Source of the DNA: Candidatus Paracaedibacteraceae bacterium
GTDB lineage: Bacteria > Pseudomonadota > Alphaproteobacteria > Paracaedibacterales > Paracaedibacteraceae
Assembly (NCBI GenBank): GCA_019636035.1
Contig: JAHBYI010000001.1
Coordinates: forward strand, 799,508 to 863,507
Length of the DNA stretch: 64,000 bases
Reading direction: 5' to 3'
Shown here: positions 35,031 to 43,976 of the stretch, piece by piece
How the letters are laid out: each line of letters begins with the position of its first letter
Position numbering within the stretch: position 1 is the first letter of the stretch
Notes under the pieces: model-generated
What the model was told of the DNA's origin: nothing
Databases searched by the model: none
Seen by the model: only the letters and a program-made list of their open reading frames with translations
Position numbers and translations under genes: made by a program

Positions 35031-36805
35031 GTCAACCCCCTTTATTTACAATCAAAGACCTAAAATTAACCTTTGGCGGCAAGCCCTTATTCGAGGGGCT
35101 TTCGCTTCAGATTTGCCCGCGAGATCGTCTTTGCTTAGTCGGGCGTAATGGCTGTGGTAAGTCAACTTTATTAAAGGTGATTGCTGGGCTCATTGAGGCT
35201 GATGATGGTGGCTTTTTTACGCAACCCGGTACCAAAATCTCATATTTACCCCAAGATGCAGAATTGCCGGAAGCCGTGAGTATGCGTCAACACTTAATGG
35301 ATCAGACAGGCTGTGCGACTTTTGAAGCGGAATCATGGCTGGGGCAGGTGCAATTAGATCCGGATCAAACCATGGAACGACTGTCAGGGGGCGAGAAACG
35401 TCGCCTGCTGATCGCCCGAGCGATGGTTGTGGATCCCGATATTGTCTTGTTGGATGAACCAACGAACCACCTTGATATTCCGGCCATTGAATGGCTTGAA
35501 GAAACCTTAAAATCTTTTCGTGGTGCGATCGTGGTGATCAGCCATGATCGCAGTTTTCTTAAGCGTGTGTCGGCACAAACATGGTGGATTGATCGTGGGG
35601 AATTGAAGGCGAACGACAAAGGGTATGCTGATTTTGATCGCTGGACAGAGGCTCTTTTGCTAGAGGAAGAACGGCAGCTTGAGAAATTAAATGCAAAACT
35701 GAGGCTGGAAGAAGACTGGCTTCATCGCGGGGTAACGGCGCGACGTAAGCGAAACCAAGGACGGTTGCGTCAGCTTATGACAATGCGGGATGAACGCCGT
35801 TCCAGACTGCAAAACCGACCCAAAGGGGCAAGCCTTGGGGGTGTATCGGGTGATGTGTCCAGCAAGGTGGTGATTGAATGTCACAATCTGACGAAATATT
35901 TTGGTGACCGGTGTGTGATTAATGGGTTTTCAACTATCATTCAGCGTGGCGATCGTATTGGGATTGTTGGGGCAAATGGTGCCGGTAAAACTACGCTTCT
36001 CAAGTTATTATTAAAGCAAATCCCTTTGGATGAAGGAAAATGTCATGTGGGGGCTAGCGTTGACTTGATCTATCTTGATCAAATGCGTGATGCTTTGGAT
36101 CCAACGGAAACCCTGTGGGAGACTTTGTGCCCCAATGGTGGTGATCAGGTGATGATTCAAGGTAAACCCCGTCATGTCATGGGATATCTTAAGGAATTTT
36201 TGTTCGATCCTAAGCAAGTTCGTAGCCCTGTGTCTATTTTATCCGGCGGTGAGAAAAATCGATTGGCTTTGGCCAAAGCATTCACGCAGCCTGGGAATCT
36301 ATTAGTTTTGGATGAACCGACCAACGATTTGGATATGGATACGTTGGATTTATTGCAGGAAATGCTTTATGAATTCGAAGGAACGTTATTAATTGTTAGC
36401 CATGATCGTGATTTCCTGGATCGTTTGGTGACGTCTGTGATTGCAGTCGAAGGGGATGGTACGGTTATTGAATATGCCGGTGGATATTCGGATTATCTCG
36501 ACAAACGGATGGCCAAGCCGGTTAATACGGCAAAGCTTGAAAAGAAAATCCCGGAGCCGATTCGCCCAAAAACTGAGCGTAAAGTTAGTTTTAATGAAAA
36601 ACATGAGTATGAAAAATTACCGAGTTCGATGGATGCTTTGGAAAAAGAAATTGGCTTGATTGAACTTAAACTTGAAGATCCGGCATTTTATCAAAATCAT
36701 CCGCAAGAATTTACCTCTCTATCTGCGCGTCTAGAACAAGCAAAACAGGAACTTGATGCAGCAGAACTCAGGTGGTTGGTGTTATCCGAAAAAATTGAGG
36801 GTTAA
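35027..36805 (+). CDS. uup: ABC-F ATPase, Uup-like
   Basis: 592 residues with two ABC cassettes and no membrane domain. Cassette 1 has Walker [10 protein letters not shown] (about residues 39-47), signature RLSGGEKRR and Walker [13 protein letters not shown]. Cassette 2 has GANGAGKTT (about 321), ILSGGEKNR and [13 protein letters not shown] charged linker (about 205-275) joins them, and a C-terminal coiled coil (about 525-592) is typical of Uup, which binds branched DNA or ribosomes. Its start overlaps nrdR. Confidence 0.9.
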   Translation: MSQPPLFTIKDLKLTFGGKPLFEGLSLQICPRDRLCLVGRNGCGKSTLLKVIAGLIEADDGGFFTQPGTKISYLPQDAELPEAVSMRQHLMDQTGCATFEAESWLGQVQLDPDQTMERLSGGEKRRLLIARAMVVDPDIVLLDEPTNHLDIPAIEWLEETLKSFRGAIVVISHDRSFLKRVSAQTWWIDRGELKANDKGYADFDRWTEALLLEEERQLEKLNAKLRLEEDWLHRGVTARRKRNQGRLRQLMTMRDERRSRLQNRPKGASLGGVSGDVSSKVVIECHNLTKYFGDRCVINGFSTIIQRGDRIGIVGANGAGKTTLLKLLLKQIPLDEGKCHVGASVDLIYLDQMRDALDPTETLWETLCPNGGDQVMIQGKPRHVMGYLKEFLFDPKQVRSPVSILSGGEKNRLALAKAFTQPGNLLVLDEPTNDLDMDTLDLLQEMLYEFEGTLLIVSHDRDFLDRLVTSVIAVEGDGTVIEYAGGYSDYLDKRMAKPVNTAKLEKKIPEPIRPKTERKVSFNEKHEYEKLPSSMDALEKEIGLIELKLEDPAFYQNHPQEFTSLSARLEQAKQELDAAELRWLVLSEKIEG

Positions 36806-36850
36806 GCCCTCTTTTAAGTGCTTAATTTTTAAGGTAGACTTTAAAGGTAA

Positions 36851-36953
36851 GTTGTTTCAGTTAAGTTTGATACAGTTAACTGAGGAGCGAAGCGTACATA
36901 AAGTACGTGAGCGACGAATTTAGCGGTATCAATGTTAAGTGGAATGGCTATAA
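36851..36953. repeat. Dispersed palindromic element, copy B
   Basis: Left arm GTTGTTTCAGTTAAGTTTGA with TACAGTTAACTGAGGAGCGA, tip CGTAC-ATAAA-GTACG, right arm GTGAGCGACGAATTTAGC with GGTATCAATGTTAAG. It is a full-length copy in the gap between the ABC-F gene and the DsbA-like gene, 22 bp before the latter. Confidence 0.85.
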
Positions 36954-36974
36954 GTTGTTTAGTGTGGGTGTATT

Positions 36975-37595
36975 ATGGGTAAGGTATTTGCTGTTTTTTA
37001 TCTGATGATTGCTGCAAATTTTGCACAATCAAACGTGCCTGTCAGCATCCCTGCCAATACGTCCCCTTTGCCTGTTGTCGGTTTTGGTGATCCAAAGGCA
37101 CCTGTCACTGTTGTTATGTATCATTCGTTGACATGCCATCATTGCATTGATTTTAAACTCAATCAATTACCTGTCTTACAAAAAAAATATATCGACCACG
37201 GTCAAGTCTATTTTATCTTGAAAGACTTTCCGACGGATGAATTTTCTCTCAAACTCGCTATTATTTGTTGGATTGGCCGGGATGTGGGGAAATATTTAGA
37301 ACGATCTCATTTGATCATGGTGAACTTTAATCTAGAAAAAAATAAAACGGTTGAATTTGATTGGGTTAACGCAGAGAATCCCACCGAAGTCATTGAAAAA
37401 ATGTTAGCACCGACAGGGATTTCTTCCTCTATTATCCAGCCTAGTTTTGATGATAAATCTATTGAAGATGCTATTTTGCATGATGCGCTAACGGCTGGGC
37501 ACGATCTCAAATTAAACTTCGCACCCGGCTTTACCGTTAATGGTAAACTTGTTGAGATAAAGGATTTGGACTCAGCAATTGACGCAGCACTATAG
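36975..37595 (+). CDS. DsbA-family thiol:disulfide protein
   Basis: 206 residues with an N-terminal signal peptide (VFAVFYLMIAANFAQS). The thioredoxin-fold start VTVVMYHSLTCHHCIDF carries a CHHC active site rather than DsbA's CPHC. VYFILKDFPTDEFSLKLAII and NFAPGFTVNGKLV (with the cis-Pro-containing loop) follow. Members of this group act as periplasmic oxidases or isomerases; alphaproteobacteria often have several. It probably acts on secreted proteins. It is flanked on both sides by palindromic elements. Confidence 0.83.
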   Translation: MGKVFAVFYLMIAANFAQSNVPVSIPANTSPLPVVGFGDPKAPVTVVMYHSLTCHHCIDFKLNQLPVLQKKYIDHGQVYFILKDFPTDEFSLKLAIICWIGRDVGKYLERSHLIMVNFNLEKNKTVEFDWVNAENPTEVIEKMLAPTGISSSIIQPSFDDKSIEDAILHDALTAGHDLKLNFAPGFTVNGKLVEIKDLDSAIDAAL

Positions 37596-37640
37596 TCCTT
37601 CCATTTTACCCTGATGCAGATAAATTCGTCACTAAATTGA
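37593..37640. repeat. Dispersed palindromic element, partial copy E
   Basis: CCATTTTACCCTGATGCAG followed by ATAAATTCGTCAC matches the outer arm of the family (CCATTTAACCCTGATACAG in copy A). The second arm is missing. It starts at the stop codon of the DsbA-like gene. Confidence 0.6.
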
Positions 37641-37667
37641 TCTGGAAAATAAAGTAAAAACAGCTGC

Positions 37668-39116
37668 CTAGGATGCTTTCATCAGGTCATTTATATCAAT
37701 GATGTGTGAAAAATAATTCTGATCTAATAATTGGTCAGAAACACCATTCATGTGTATCAGTACCGGTGTATAGGCATAGCCTTTGGGAATTTTGATTTTA
37801 TCAATTTTTGATTTGACGTCAGAAATAACGCTTGCGCCAACAGTATTGCGAGAAAATTTAATTTCACAAACATAAATTAAATTGAATTTTGTTTGGATTA
37901 AATAATCAATTTGACAGCCGTCTTGGGTTGCTGACTTTTTTTGAAAATAGGGATTATCAAAGACGATGTCTGCTGCATTAAGATCAAGTTTATCCCAGAT
38001 GAGTTGTCTATTATTTAGGATTAAGTTTTCAACTTGTAGCCCCATAATTGATTCCCAACCAGAGATGCTGCTGAGTTGCGCCTTGGCGAGAGCATCTTTT
38101 TTTATCTGATTTAATCTTGGTTCGATCTGCTTGAGATAGAAGCGAAGATAGTTATCGCTGAGGCGAAAATGACTCAGTTTTGACTCTGTTTGCGTTTTAA
38201 TTTTCCATGTGTGATCCCGTTGAATGAATCCTGCTTTTTCTAAATCATCAAGATAGGTGCTGATGATGCCGCTTTTTTGATAGCCCAAAAGGGTGTATAT
38301 CTCGTTCAGTTCTTTGGAACCATCAGCAAGTGTTTCAATGATCCGTTTATAGATCGCGCTTCGTTTTGAAAAAAGATCATGAAAGATGAGATCAAACTCA
38401 TAAACCAAAGCACTATTTGGTCTAAAGCATAGATTCCTGATGTTGTCGTCAGCATTTAGGCCTGCTTGGATTTGTTCTAAATACCATGGAACGCCCCCTG
38501 TGGTTGACAAGATTTTTAATTTCTCGTGGGACGTTCCTGCAAATTTAATCTTATCAAAGAAAGCGGCACAGTCGGGGAGCGGTAATTCTTTTATGTCAAA
38601 ATATTGTGATATTCTGCCAAAAAACCCTGTGTTTTTAATGATGTTTTTTTCAATCCAGGTTGATACTGAGCCACATAAAACCATGATGAGTTTTGGGTTT
38701 TTCTTAAACTCATGATCCCAAGCTGTTTTGAGTTTGCCGAGGAATGTTGGATCCAGAGATCCCATCCATGAAATTTCATCGAGCAGAATGATAACGCGCC
38801 CTGTCTTTGTCTGATCCGCAAGGAGCGTGAATAACGCAGACCAATCATGGGGTTGCCACCCTTGAGGATTCCACTCGGTCTGGATTTGCTGCGCGAGTTG
38901 GTGCATGAATGTGTTTCGTTGATCTTGATCTGTCACTGAATCCGTAGGGGGAATGCCAGATATGCGAATAAATTTGTGTGGTTTTGCGAATTCCTCCACG
39001 AGACGGCTTTTTCCTATGCGTCGTCGTCCTCGAATAACGATTAAACTTGCTGATTCTTTTTTAAACAAGAGGTTGAGTTGCTTTAATTCATGCTGTCGAC
39101 CAATAAAAAACGTCAT
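37668..39116 (-). CDS. AAA-type ATPase with DUF234-like C-terminal domain (copy 2)
   Basis: 482 residues and an evident paralogue of the gene at 1793-3238 over its full length: FIGRQHELKQLN, P-loop GRRRIGKSR, Walker B VIILLDEISWMGS, sensor LCGSVSTW, winged-helix-like GSKELNEIYTLLGYQKSGII, LSDNYLRFYLKQI and nuclease-like QIDYLIQ with CEIKFSRN. The stretch predicted to contact DNA differs between the two (KSGIISTYLDD here, SSGSLSDYLND in copy 1), as do their upstream repeats. It sits alone between the DsbA-like gene and the uracil-DNA glycosylase gene. Confidence 0.87.
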   Translation of the reverse strand: MTFFIGRQHELKQLNLLFKKESASLIVIRGRRRIGKSRLVEEFAKPHKFIRISGIPPTDSVTDQDQRNTFMHQLAQQIQTEWNPQGWQPHDWSALFTLLADQTKTGRVIILLDEISWMGSLDPTFLGKLKTAWDHEFKKNPKLIMVLCGSVSTWIEKNIIKNTGFFGRISQYFDIKELPLPDCAAFFDKIKFAGTSHEKLKILSTTGGVPWYLEQIQAGLNADDNIRNLCFRPNSALVYEFDLIFHDLFSKRSAIYKRIIETLADGSKELNEIYTLLGYQKSGIISTYLDDLEKAGFIQRDHTWKIKTQTESKLSHFRLSDNYLRFYLKQIEPRLNQIKKDALAKAQLSSISGWESIMGLQVENLILNNRQLIWDKLDLNAADIVFDNPYFQKKSATQDGCQIDYLIQTKFNLIYVCEIKFSRNTVGASVISDVKSKIDKIKIPKGYAYTPVLIHMNGVSDQLLDQNYFSHIIDINDLMKAS

Positions 39117-39155
39117 AACCCTTTTCCGAAATTGTCCTACTTTAGTTATAATATT

Positions 39156-39276
39156 ACATTTGGTGATATTAAAAAACGATAAAAAAATATCACCAAATGT
39201 AGAAAACGTTATTTGGTGATGTGAAAAAATGGAAAATAGATATCACCAAATGTAGAAAACGACGTTTGGTGATATG
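39156..39276. repeat. Alternating repeats before the second DUF234 ATPase
   Basis: Five copies of TTTGGTGAT in strictly alternating orientation: 39159-39167 (+), 39189-39197 (-), 39212-39220 (+), 39242-39250 (-) and 39265-39273 (+). Centre spacings are 30, 23, 30 and 23 bp. Two longer direct repeats (starting ATATCACCAAATGTAG, at 39187 and 39240) give a 53-bp period. The array fills the gap to the next gene, and its near edge is 43 bp from the ATPase ATG. Confidence 0.9.
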
Positions 39277-39279
39277 CTT

Positions 39280-40071
39280 TTACTTCAGTCCTAATCCTAT
39301 TAACTCGTCCTCAACCATCATAAGATCTTTCCAGACAGCAGCCTTTTGTCCGGGGGAACGCAAGAGATAGGCGGGGTGGTAGGTTGCCATGGCTTTCATT
39401 GGTTTGGCTGATCCTTCGGGGTGATAGGTGTGCCATTTACCACGAAGTCTTGTGATTCCTTCGTTGGTATTGAGGATGGATTTTGTTGGTACACCGCCAA
39501 CAAGAATCAAGATCTCAGGAGCCAAAAGTTCAATGTGGCGTTTGATGAATGGCTCACATAACGCAACTTCATGAGGGGTTGGCGTGCGATTTCCCGGTGG
39601 TCGCCATGGGATAATATTGGAGATATAGACATTTTCATTTCTGGTTAAACCAATGCTAGCTAGGGCTTTGTCAAGGAGTTGCCCTGATAATCCGACAAAA
39701 GGACGGCCTTGACGATCTTCATCTGCGCCGGGGGCTTCTCCGATGACCATAACTTTGGCCTTAGAATTCCCATCACAGAATACGGTGTTGGTCGCTGTCA
39801 TTTTTAAATCGCAACCATCAAAAGCAAGAATTGCTTGGCGTAAATCATCAAGCGTGTTGCATGCAGCCGCGATGGCTGTTGTATTGACCGCAGCCTTTGG
39901 CGTTGCCGGTGTTGTTGGAAGCGGATCTGCTTGAGTTAGTTTGCGGGGATTTTCTCGGGAAACAGGGGCTGTTTTGGGTTGTGTCTTGGTATGGTCAACC
40001 GGATTGTCACCAATAGCAACCGTCATGCCGATGTCAGTATACCAAACTAATAAATCATTGACTGAAGTCAT
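39280..40071 (-). CDS. Uracil-DNA glycosylase, family 4 type
   Basis: 263 residues. The N-terminal 80 residues are a variable, Pro/Ala-rich linker preceded by LLVWYTDIG. The catalytic domain has motif A GEAPGADEDRQGRPFVG, IIPWRPPGNRTPTP and motif B ATYHPAYLLRSPGQK. It removes uracil from DNA in base excision repair. The CxxC pair of classic family-4 enzymes is reduced to single cysteines (GCDLK and VFCDG), as in other alphaproteobacterial members that I recall, so the iron-sulfur site may use other ligands or be altered. Confidence 0.9.
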   Translation of the reverse strand: MTSVNDLLVWYTDIGMTVAIGDNPVDHTKTQPKTAPVSRENPRKLTQADPLPTTPATPKAAVNTTAIAAACNTLDDLRQAILAFDGCDLKMTATNTVFCDGNSKAKVMVIGEAPGADEDRQGRPFVGLSGQLLDKALASIGLTRNENVYISNIIPWRPPGNRTPTPHEVALCEPFIKRHIELLAPEILILVGGVPTKSILNTNEGITRLRGKWHTYHPEGSAKPMKAMATYHPAYLLRSPGQKAAVWKDLMMVEDELIGLGLK

Positions 40072-40188
40072 AGCGTCTCCTTTAAGGGTACTTTACCATG
40101 TGGATAAAATGGATAAAATAGATTTATCGTTTATTTCTCATGACTTTTCCTTCAGAATAGGAGGAAGGAACAGAAGAGGGATGATGCT

Positions 40189-41787
40189 ATGTCTGAATCA
40201 ATGAATTATGATGTGATTGTTGTTGGGGGTGGGCCTGCTGGTTTGAGTGCAGCGATCCGCCTGAAACAGTTAGATCCAACTATTTCTGTATGTTTATTAG
40301 AAAAGGGATCGGAAATCGGTGCTCATATTTTATCCGGAAATGTGTTTGAGCCTCGTGCTTTGAGTGAACTCATTCCCAATTGGCAAGAATTAGGGGCACC
40401 GCTTAAGGTTCAGGCAAAAGATGATCATTTCTTTTTCTTGACTGAACAATCAAAGTTCCGTCTTCCGACACCGCCTCAGATGCACAATCATGGTAATTAT
40501 ATTATTTCATTGGGGGCATTATGCCGTTGGCTGGGCGAGCAAGCCACTAACTTAGGTGTTGAAATTTACCCGGGATTCCCAGCGGCTCATTTAGTTAAAG
40601 GCGAGGATGGTTCTGTCCTTGGTGTGAAAACCGGTGATATGGGGGTTGATAAAGACGGCACCCCTACGGATCAATATCAATCGGGGATTGAGATTTTTGC
40701 CAAACAAGTTCTTTTGGCCGAAGGGTGCCGTGGTTCTCTGTCTGAACTTGTTATCAAGGATTATGGCCTTCGTCAGCCTGACTCTCCGCAAACCTATGGA
40801 CTTGGTTTTAAAGAAATATGGCAGGTCGACCCATCCAGGCACAAAGAAGGGTTGATTGAGCACGCGATTGGTTGGCCGATGGATCACAAGACGTATGGCG
40901 GTGCCTTTATTTATCATGCGGAAAATCATCAGGTATTTGTTGGGTATGTGATTGGTTTGGATTATCAAAATCCTTATTTATCACCCTTTGAAGAGTTTCA
41001 GCGATTTAAGTCCCATCCAAAAATTCGCGATTTATTTGAGGGAGGGAAGCGTATTGCCTACGGTGCGCGTGCTCTGAATGAAGGAGGATGGCAGGCGGTT
41101 CCTCAATTGACATTCCCAGGGGGGGCGTTAATCGGGTGTTCTGCCGGGTTTGTTAATGTTCCGAAGATCAAGGGATCCCATACAGCGATGAAATCAGGGA
41201 TGTTGGCTGCTGAGGGTGTCATTGAGTTTCTCAAGACGGGAGAGAATCCTTATAATGATCTTTTAAAGAAAAGTTGGGTTGCGGATGAACTGAAGGCTGT
41301 GCGCAACATTCGCCCCGGGTTCAAATGGGGGCTTATTCCCGGCTTGGTGAATGCTGCTTTTGAGACCTACATCACGCGTGGGAAATCGCCGTGGACGTTG
41401 TCGAATCACAAAGATAATGAGTCTTTGACAGTGGCAGCGAAAGCTCAAACAATTAATTATCCCAAGGCTGATGGGAAAATTACATTTGATCGCCTAAGTT
41501 CTGTTTATCTGTGTAATACAAGTCATGATGAAAATCAGCCCATTCACCTAAAACTCCGCGATTCTGATCTTGCAATTTCCTATAATTACAAGTTCTATGA
41601 TTCTCCTGAACAGCGTTATTGTCCTGCTGGTGTGTATGAAATTGTTAAGTCTGAGCCTGAACCCTACCTTCAGATCAATGCAGCGAACTGTATCCATTGT
41701 AAGACCTGTGATATTAAGGATCCGTTGCAGAATATCCAATGGACGACGCCTGAGGGTGGCTCTGGCCCCAATTATGGGGGAATGTGA
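40189..41787 (+). CDS. Electron transfer flavoprotein-ubiquinone oxidoreductase
   Basis: 532 residues. The FAD-binding GGGPAGLSAAIRL is near residues 13-25, followed by LEKGSEIGAHILSGNVFEP, typical of ETF-QO. The C terminus carries the 4Fe-4S cluster cysteines in YCPAGVYE and NCIHCKTCDIKDP, with GGSGPNYGGM at the end. The enzyme passes electrons from fatty-acid and amino-acid dehydrogenases through ETF to ubiquinone at the inner membrane. GGAGGAAGG lies some 20 nt upstream. The genes for ETF itself are not in the window. ispE starts 3 bp after the stop. Confidence 0.95.
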   Translation: MSESMNYDVIVVGGGPAGLSAAIRLKQLDPTISVCLLEKGSEIGAHILSGNVFEPRALSELIPNWQELGAPLKVQAKDDHFFFLTEQSKFRLPTPPQMHNHGNYIISLGALCRWLGEQATNLGVEIYPGFPAAHLVKGEDGSVLGVKTGDMGVDKDGTPTDQYQSGIEIFAKQVLLAEGCRGSLSELVIKDYGLRQPDSPQTYGLGFKEIWQVDPSRHKEGLIEHAIGWPMDHKTYGGAFIYHAENHQVFVGYVIGLDYQNPYLSPFEEFQRFKSHPKIRDLFEGGKRIAYGARALNEGGWQAVPQLTFPGGALIGCSAGFVNVPKIKGSHTAMKSGMLAAEGVIEFLKTGENPYNDLLKKSWVADELKAVRNIRPGFKWGLIPGLVNAAFETYITRGKSPWTLSNHKDNESLTVAAKAQTINYPKADGKITFDRLSSVYLCNTSHDENQPIHLKLRDSDLAISYNYKFYDSPEQRYCPAGVYEIVKSEPEPYLQINAANCIHCKTCDIKDPLQNIQWTTPEGGSGPNYGGM

Positions 41788-41790
41788 CGA

Positions 41791-42666
41791 ATGATGAGGG
41801 TAATCAAGGCTCATGCAAAGGTTAATCTGATGCTGCATGTGACGGGAAAGTTGCCTGATGGTTACCATGCGTTGCAATCTGTCTTTGCCTTCACAGGCTT
41901 GACAGATGAGATCACCTTTGAGGAATCATCATCAACAGCTGTTGTCTATACAGGTGATTATGCTGAAGCAATTCCTGTTGACGACGATTCGGTGACTAAG
42001 GCTCTTGCTTGGTATTTTACGTACACAGGGTTACCTGTGCGACATTATCGTGTTCAGGTGCAGAAAAATATCCCAACGGCAGCCGGTCTTGGTGGTGGGA
42101 CGAGTGATGCTGCGGCGGTGTTGGCTTGGCTATATCAGCATGATAATGCAAAGCCAGAGGGGGGCTCGCCAGGGGATTTCATTAAGGCAAGTGGCCTTTT
42201 GGGGGCTGATGTGCCGGTCAGTTTAGCTTTTCATTTGGGATTGGGAAAAATATTTTGGGTTGAGGGCAGTGGTAAAGAAGGGGATATTATCCCGCTTATG
42301 CCTAAGAATCTATCGCGTCAACTGGTGTTGGTTAATCCAAACGTTCGTTTGTCAACCCGTGATGTTTTTGCCGAACTTAAAGGGCGATATGATGAGAAAC
42401 AGTCATCACCGGATGTTTTAACCGATGCTTTTATGCAGCAAACACGCAATATTTTGCAGGCTCCTGCTTTATCCCTATGCCCTGATATTCCTAAGATTTT
42501 TATGGTGTTTATGCTGAGCACAGCCTATAAATATTTCCGCATGTCTGGGTCTGGGGCTACCTGTTTTGCTGTCTTTCGCAATAAAAGTATGGCTCAAGCG
42601 ATGGCTGACAAGATTGCTGAAAACAACCGCGGTTGGTGGGTGGCAAAAACAGAGATTATTGTCTAA
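41791..42666 (+). CDS. ispE: IspE 4-diphosphocytidyl-2-C-methylerythritol kinase
   Basis: A 291-residue GHMP kinase of the MEP isoprenoid pathway. The N terminus AHAKVNLMLHVTGKLPDGYH and the ATP loop PTAAGLGGGTSDAAAVL (about residues 92-108) are diagnostic, and GSGATCFAVF near the C terminus is motif 3. ATG 41791 and ATG 41794 are adjacent start choices; GGGGGAA lies 8-14 nt upstream within the ETF-QO gene, implying coupling. Presence of the MEP route is expected for Alphaproteobacteria. Confidence 0.95.
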   Translation: MMRVIKAHAKVNLMLHVTGKLPDGYHALQSVFAFTGLTDEITFEESSSTAVVYTGDYAEAIPVDDDSVTKALAWYFTYTGLPVRHYRVQVQKNIPTAAGLGGGTSDAAAVLAWLYQHDNAKPEGGSPGDFIKASGLLGADVPVSLAFHLGLGKIFWVEGSGKEGDIIPLMPKNLSRQLVLVNPNVRLSTRDVFAELKGRYDEKQSSPDVLTDAFMQQTRNILQAPALSLCPDIPKIFMVFMLSTAYKYFRMSGSGATCFAVFRNKSMAQAMADKIAENNRGWWVAKTEIIV

Positions 42667-42740
42667 ATGTTGCAAAAACTCTACAGGTACTGAAAATCTT
42701 ATTAGGATTTTCTCAAAATAATTTTGTTTCCTTTAAAGAT

Positions 42741-42769
42741 TTGTTAACCTGAAGGTGGTTTAATAAACT
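42741..42769 (+). promoter_or_regulatory. Candidate promoter of pal
   Basis: TTGTTA (42741-42746) and TAAACT (42764-42769) are spaced by 17 bp and lie about 30 bp before the pal ATG. Each hexamer matches consensus at four of six positions. Confidence 0.4.
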
Positions 42770-42801
42770 AGTAATTAACCTATTTTTAGAGGCTTATAGT
42801 T

Positions 42802-43257
42802 ATGCGTAACAAGTTACTTTCTGCTATCGCTCTCGGTGTTCTACTTGCCGGTTGTGAATGCTCCCCTGAATCAATGGAAGCAGGTTCAGCTCCTGTTCCA
42901 GGTTCTGCTGACGATTTCAAAGCAAACGTAAAAGATCGCGTTTTCTTTGCATTCAACAAGCACAATGTTTCTGCTGAATCCGATCGCGTATTGGAAGCTC
43001 AAGCAGCTTGGTTCAAAACCTATCCAAACACATCAGCAACAGTCGAAGGACACGCTGACGCTCGCGGAACACGCGAATACAACTTGGCTCTAGGTAAGCG
43101 TCGTGCACATGCAGCAATGCATGGTCTCGTTAAGCACGGTGTTGAGAAGAAGCGTCTAAAGACAATCTCTTACGGTAAAGATAAGCCATTTGTTGCTGAT
43201 GCTCAAACCGAAGACGCACACGCTCAAAACCGCGTTGCTGTTACAGTTGTTAACTAA
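42802..43257 (+). CDS. pal: Peptidoglycan-associated lipoprotein Pal
   Basis: 151 residues. A lipoprotein signal peptide ends in the lipobox LLAGC (Cys18). The OmpA-like peptidoglycan-binding domain includes VFFAFNKHNVSAESDRVLEA, the conserved VEGHADARGTREYNLALG and NRVAVTVVN at the end. It links the outer membrane to peptidoglycan as part of the Tol-Pal system needed for envelope constriction. The usual tolB and cpoB/ybgF neighbours are absent. Codon use is more biased than in flanking genes, in line with high expression. A terminator follows directly. Confidence 0.94.
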   Translation: MRNKLLSAIALGVLLAGCECSPESMEAGSAPVPGSADDFKANVKDRVFFAFNKHNVSAESDRVLEAQAAWFKTYPNTSATVEGHADARGTREYNLALGKRRAHAAMHGLVKHGVEKKRLKTISYGKDKPFVADAQTEDAHAQNRVAVTVVN

Positions 43258-43276
43258 GTTTAACACCGGTACAATA

Positions 43277-43307
43277 AAAAGCCCTGCAGAATTGCAGGGC
43301 TTTTTTA
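43277..43307. terminator. Bidirectional terminator between pal and nth
   Basis: AAAAAGCCCTGCA and TGCAGGGCTTTTTT pair around a 3-4-nt loop, with an A-run before and a T-run after. It can end both the + strand pal transcript and the minus-strand nth transcript; the nth stop codon lies at its edge. Confidence 0.92.
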
Positions 43308-43308
43308 T

Positions 43309-43965
43309 TTAGAGTCCTTTATTCACAAAGTCACATAAATCTCGAACGGGGCAGTTTTGACATTGGGGTCTTTGGGCTTTACAAATATAGCGTCCATGCA
43401 GAATCAACCAATGATGGGCATGCTGGCGAAAGTTGGCAGGGATAACTTTTTCAAGCTGTAATTCAACAGCTAAGGGTGTCTTTCCTTGAGCTAAACCCAA
43501 ACGATTGGATACGCGGAAAATATGTGTGTCAACGGCGATGGTTGGTTCACCAAAAGCAATATTCAAGACAACGTTAGCTGTTTTTCGCCCAACACCAGGC
43601 AGTGTCTCGAGGGCTTGGCGTGTGCGAGGAATTTCACCCTGATAATCACGTACCAATATTTCAGCCGCAGCCATGACATTTTTGGCTTTGGTATTGAACA
43701 GGCCAATGGTTTTTATATACGTCTTTAGCGCGGCTTCACCAAGATCCAACATTTTCTGAGGGGTATCGACAATAGCAAATAGATTCTTGGTTGCCTTGTT
43801 GACGCCGATATCTGTTGCTTGAGCTGAAAGAGCGACTGCAACCAGCAAGGTATAGGGATTAGTATAATTCAATTCCGTTTGTGGATGCGGGTTTGCCGAT
43901 TGAAACCGTGAGAACAGTTCATCTATATTTTCAGGAGTCATAGGCTGTAACACTAACAGTAACAT
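43309..43965 (-). CDS. nth: Endonuclease III
   Basis: A 218-residue DNA glycosylase/AP lyase removing oxidised pyrimidines. The helix-hairpin-helix LETLPGVGRKTANVVL supplies the catalytic lysine and IAVDTHIFRVSNRLGL the catalytic aspartate. The 4Fe-4S cluster motif C-x6-C-x2-C-x5-C is intact in CKAQRPQCQNCPVRDLC. A start a few codons downstream (MTPENIDELF) is also possible. It lies 11 bp after the glycosyltransferase gene stop, on the same strand. Confidence 0.96.
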   Translation of the reverse strand: MLLLVLQPMTPENIDELFSRFQSANPHPQTELNYTNPYTLLVAVALSAQATDIGVNKATKNLFAIVDTPQKMLDLGEAALKTYIKTIGLFNTKAKNVMAAAEILVRDYQGEIPRTRQALETLPGVGRKTANVVLNIAFGEPTIAVDTHIFRVSNRLGLAQGKTPLAVELQLEKVIPANFRQHAHHWLILHGRYICKAQRPQCQNCPVRDLCDFVNKGL

Positions 43966-43976
43966 TTTTCTGAATT

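Noticed and set aside
39280-40071. Uracil-DNA glycosylase lacking the CxxC iron-sulfur pair, as a possible loss-of-function.
   Set aside because: To my knowledge the single-Cys form is shared by alphaproteobacterial members with intact motifs A and B, so it is probably a clade feature.
42692-42712. Hairpin GAAAATC/GATTTTC after ispE as a terminator.
   Set aside because: The AT-only stem is short and no clean T-run follows; too weak to call.
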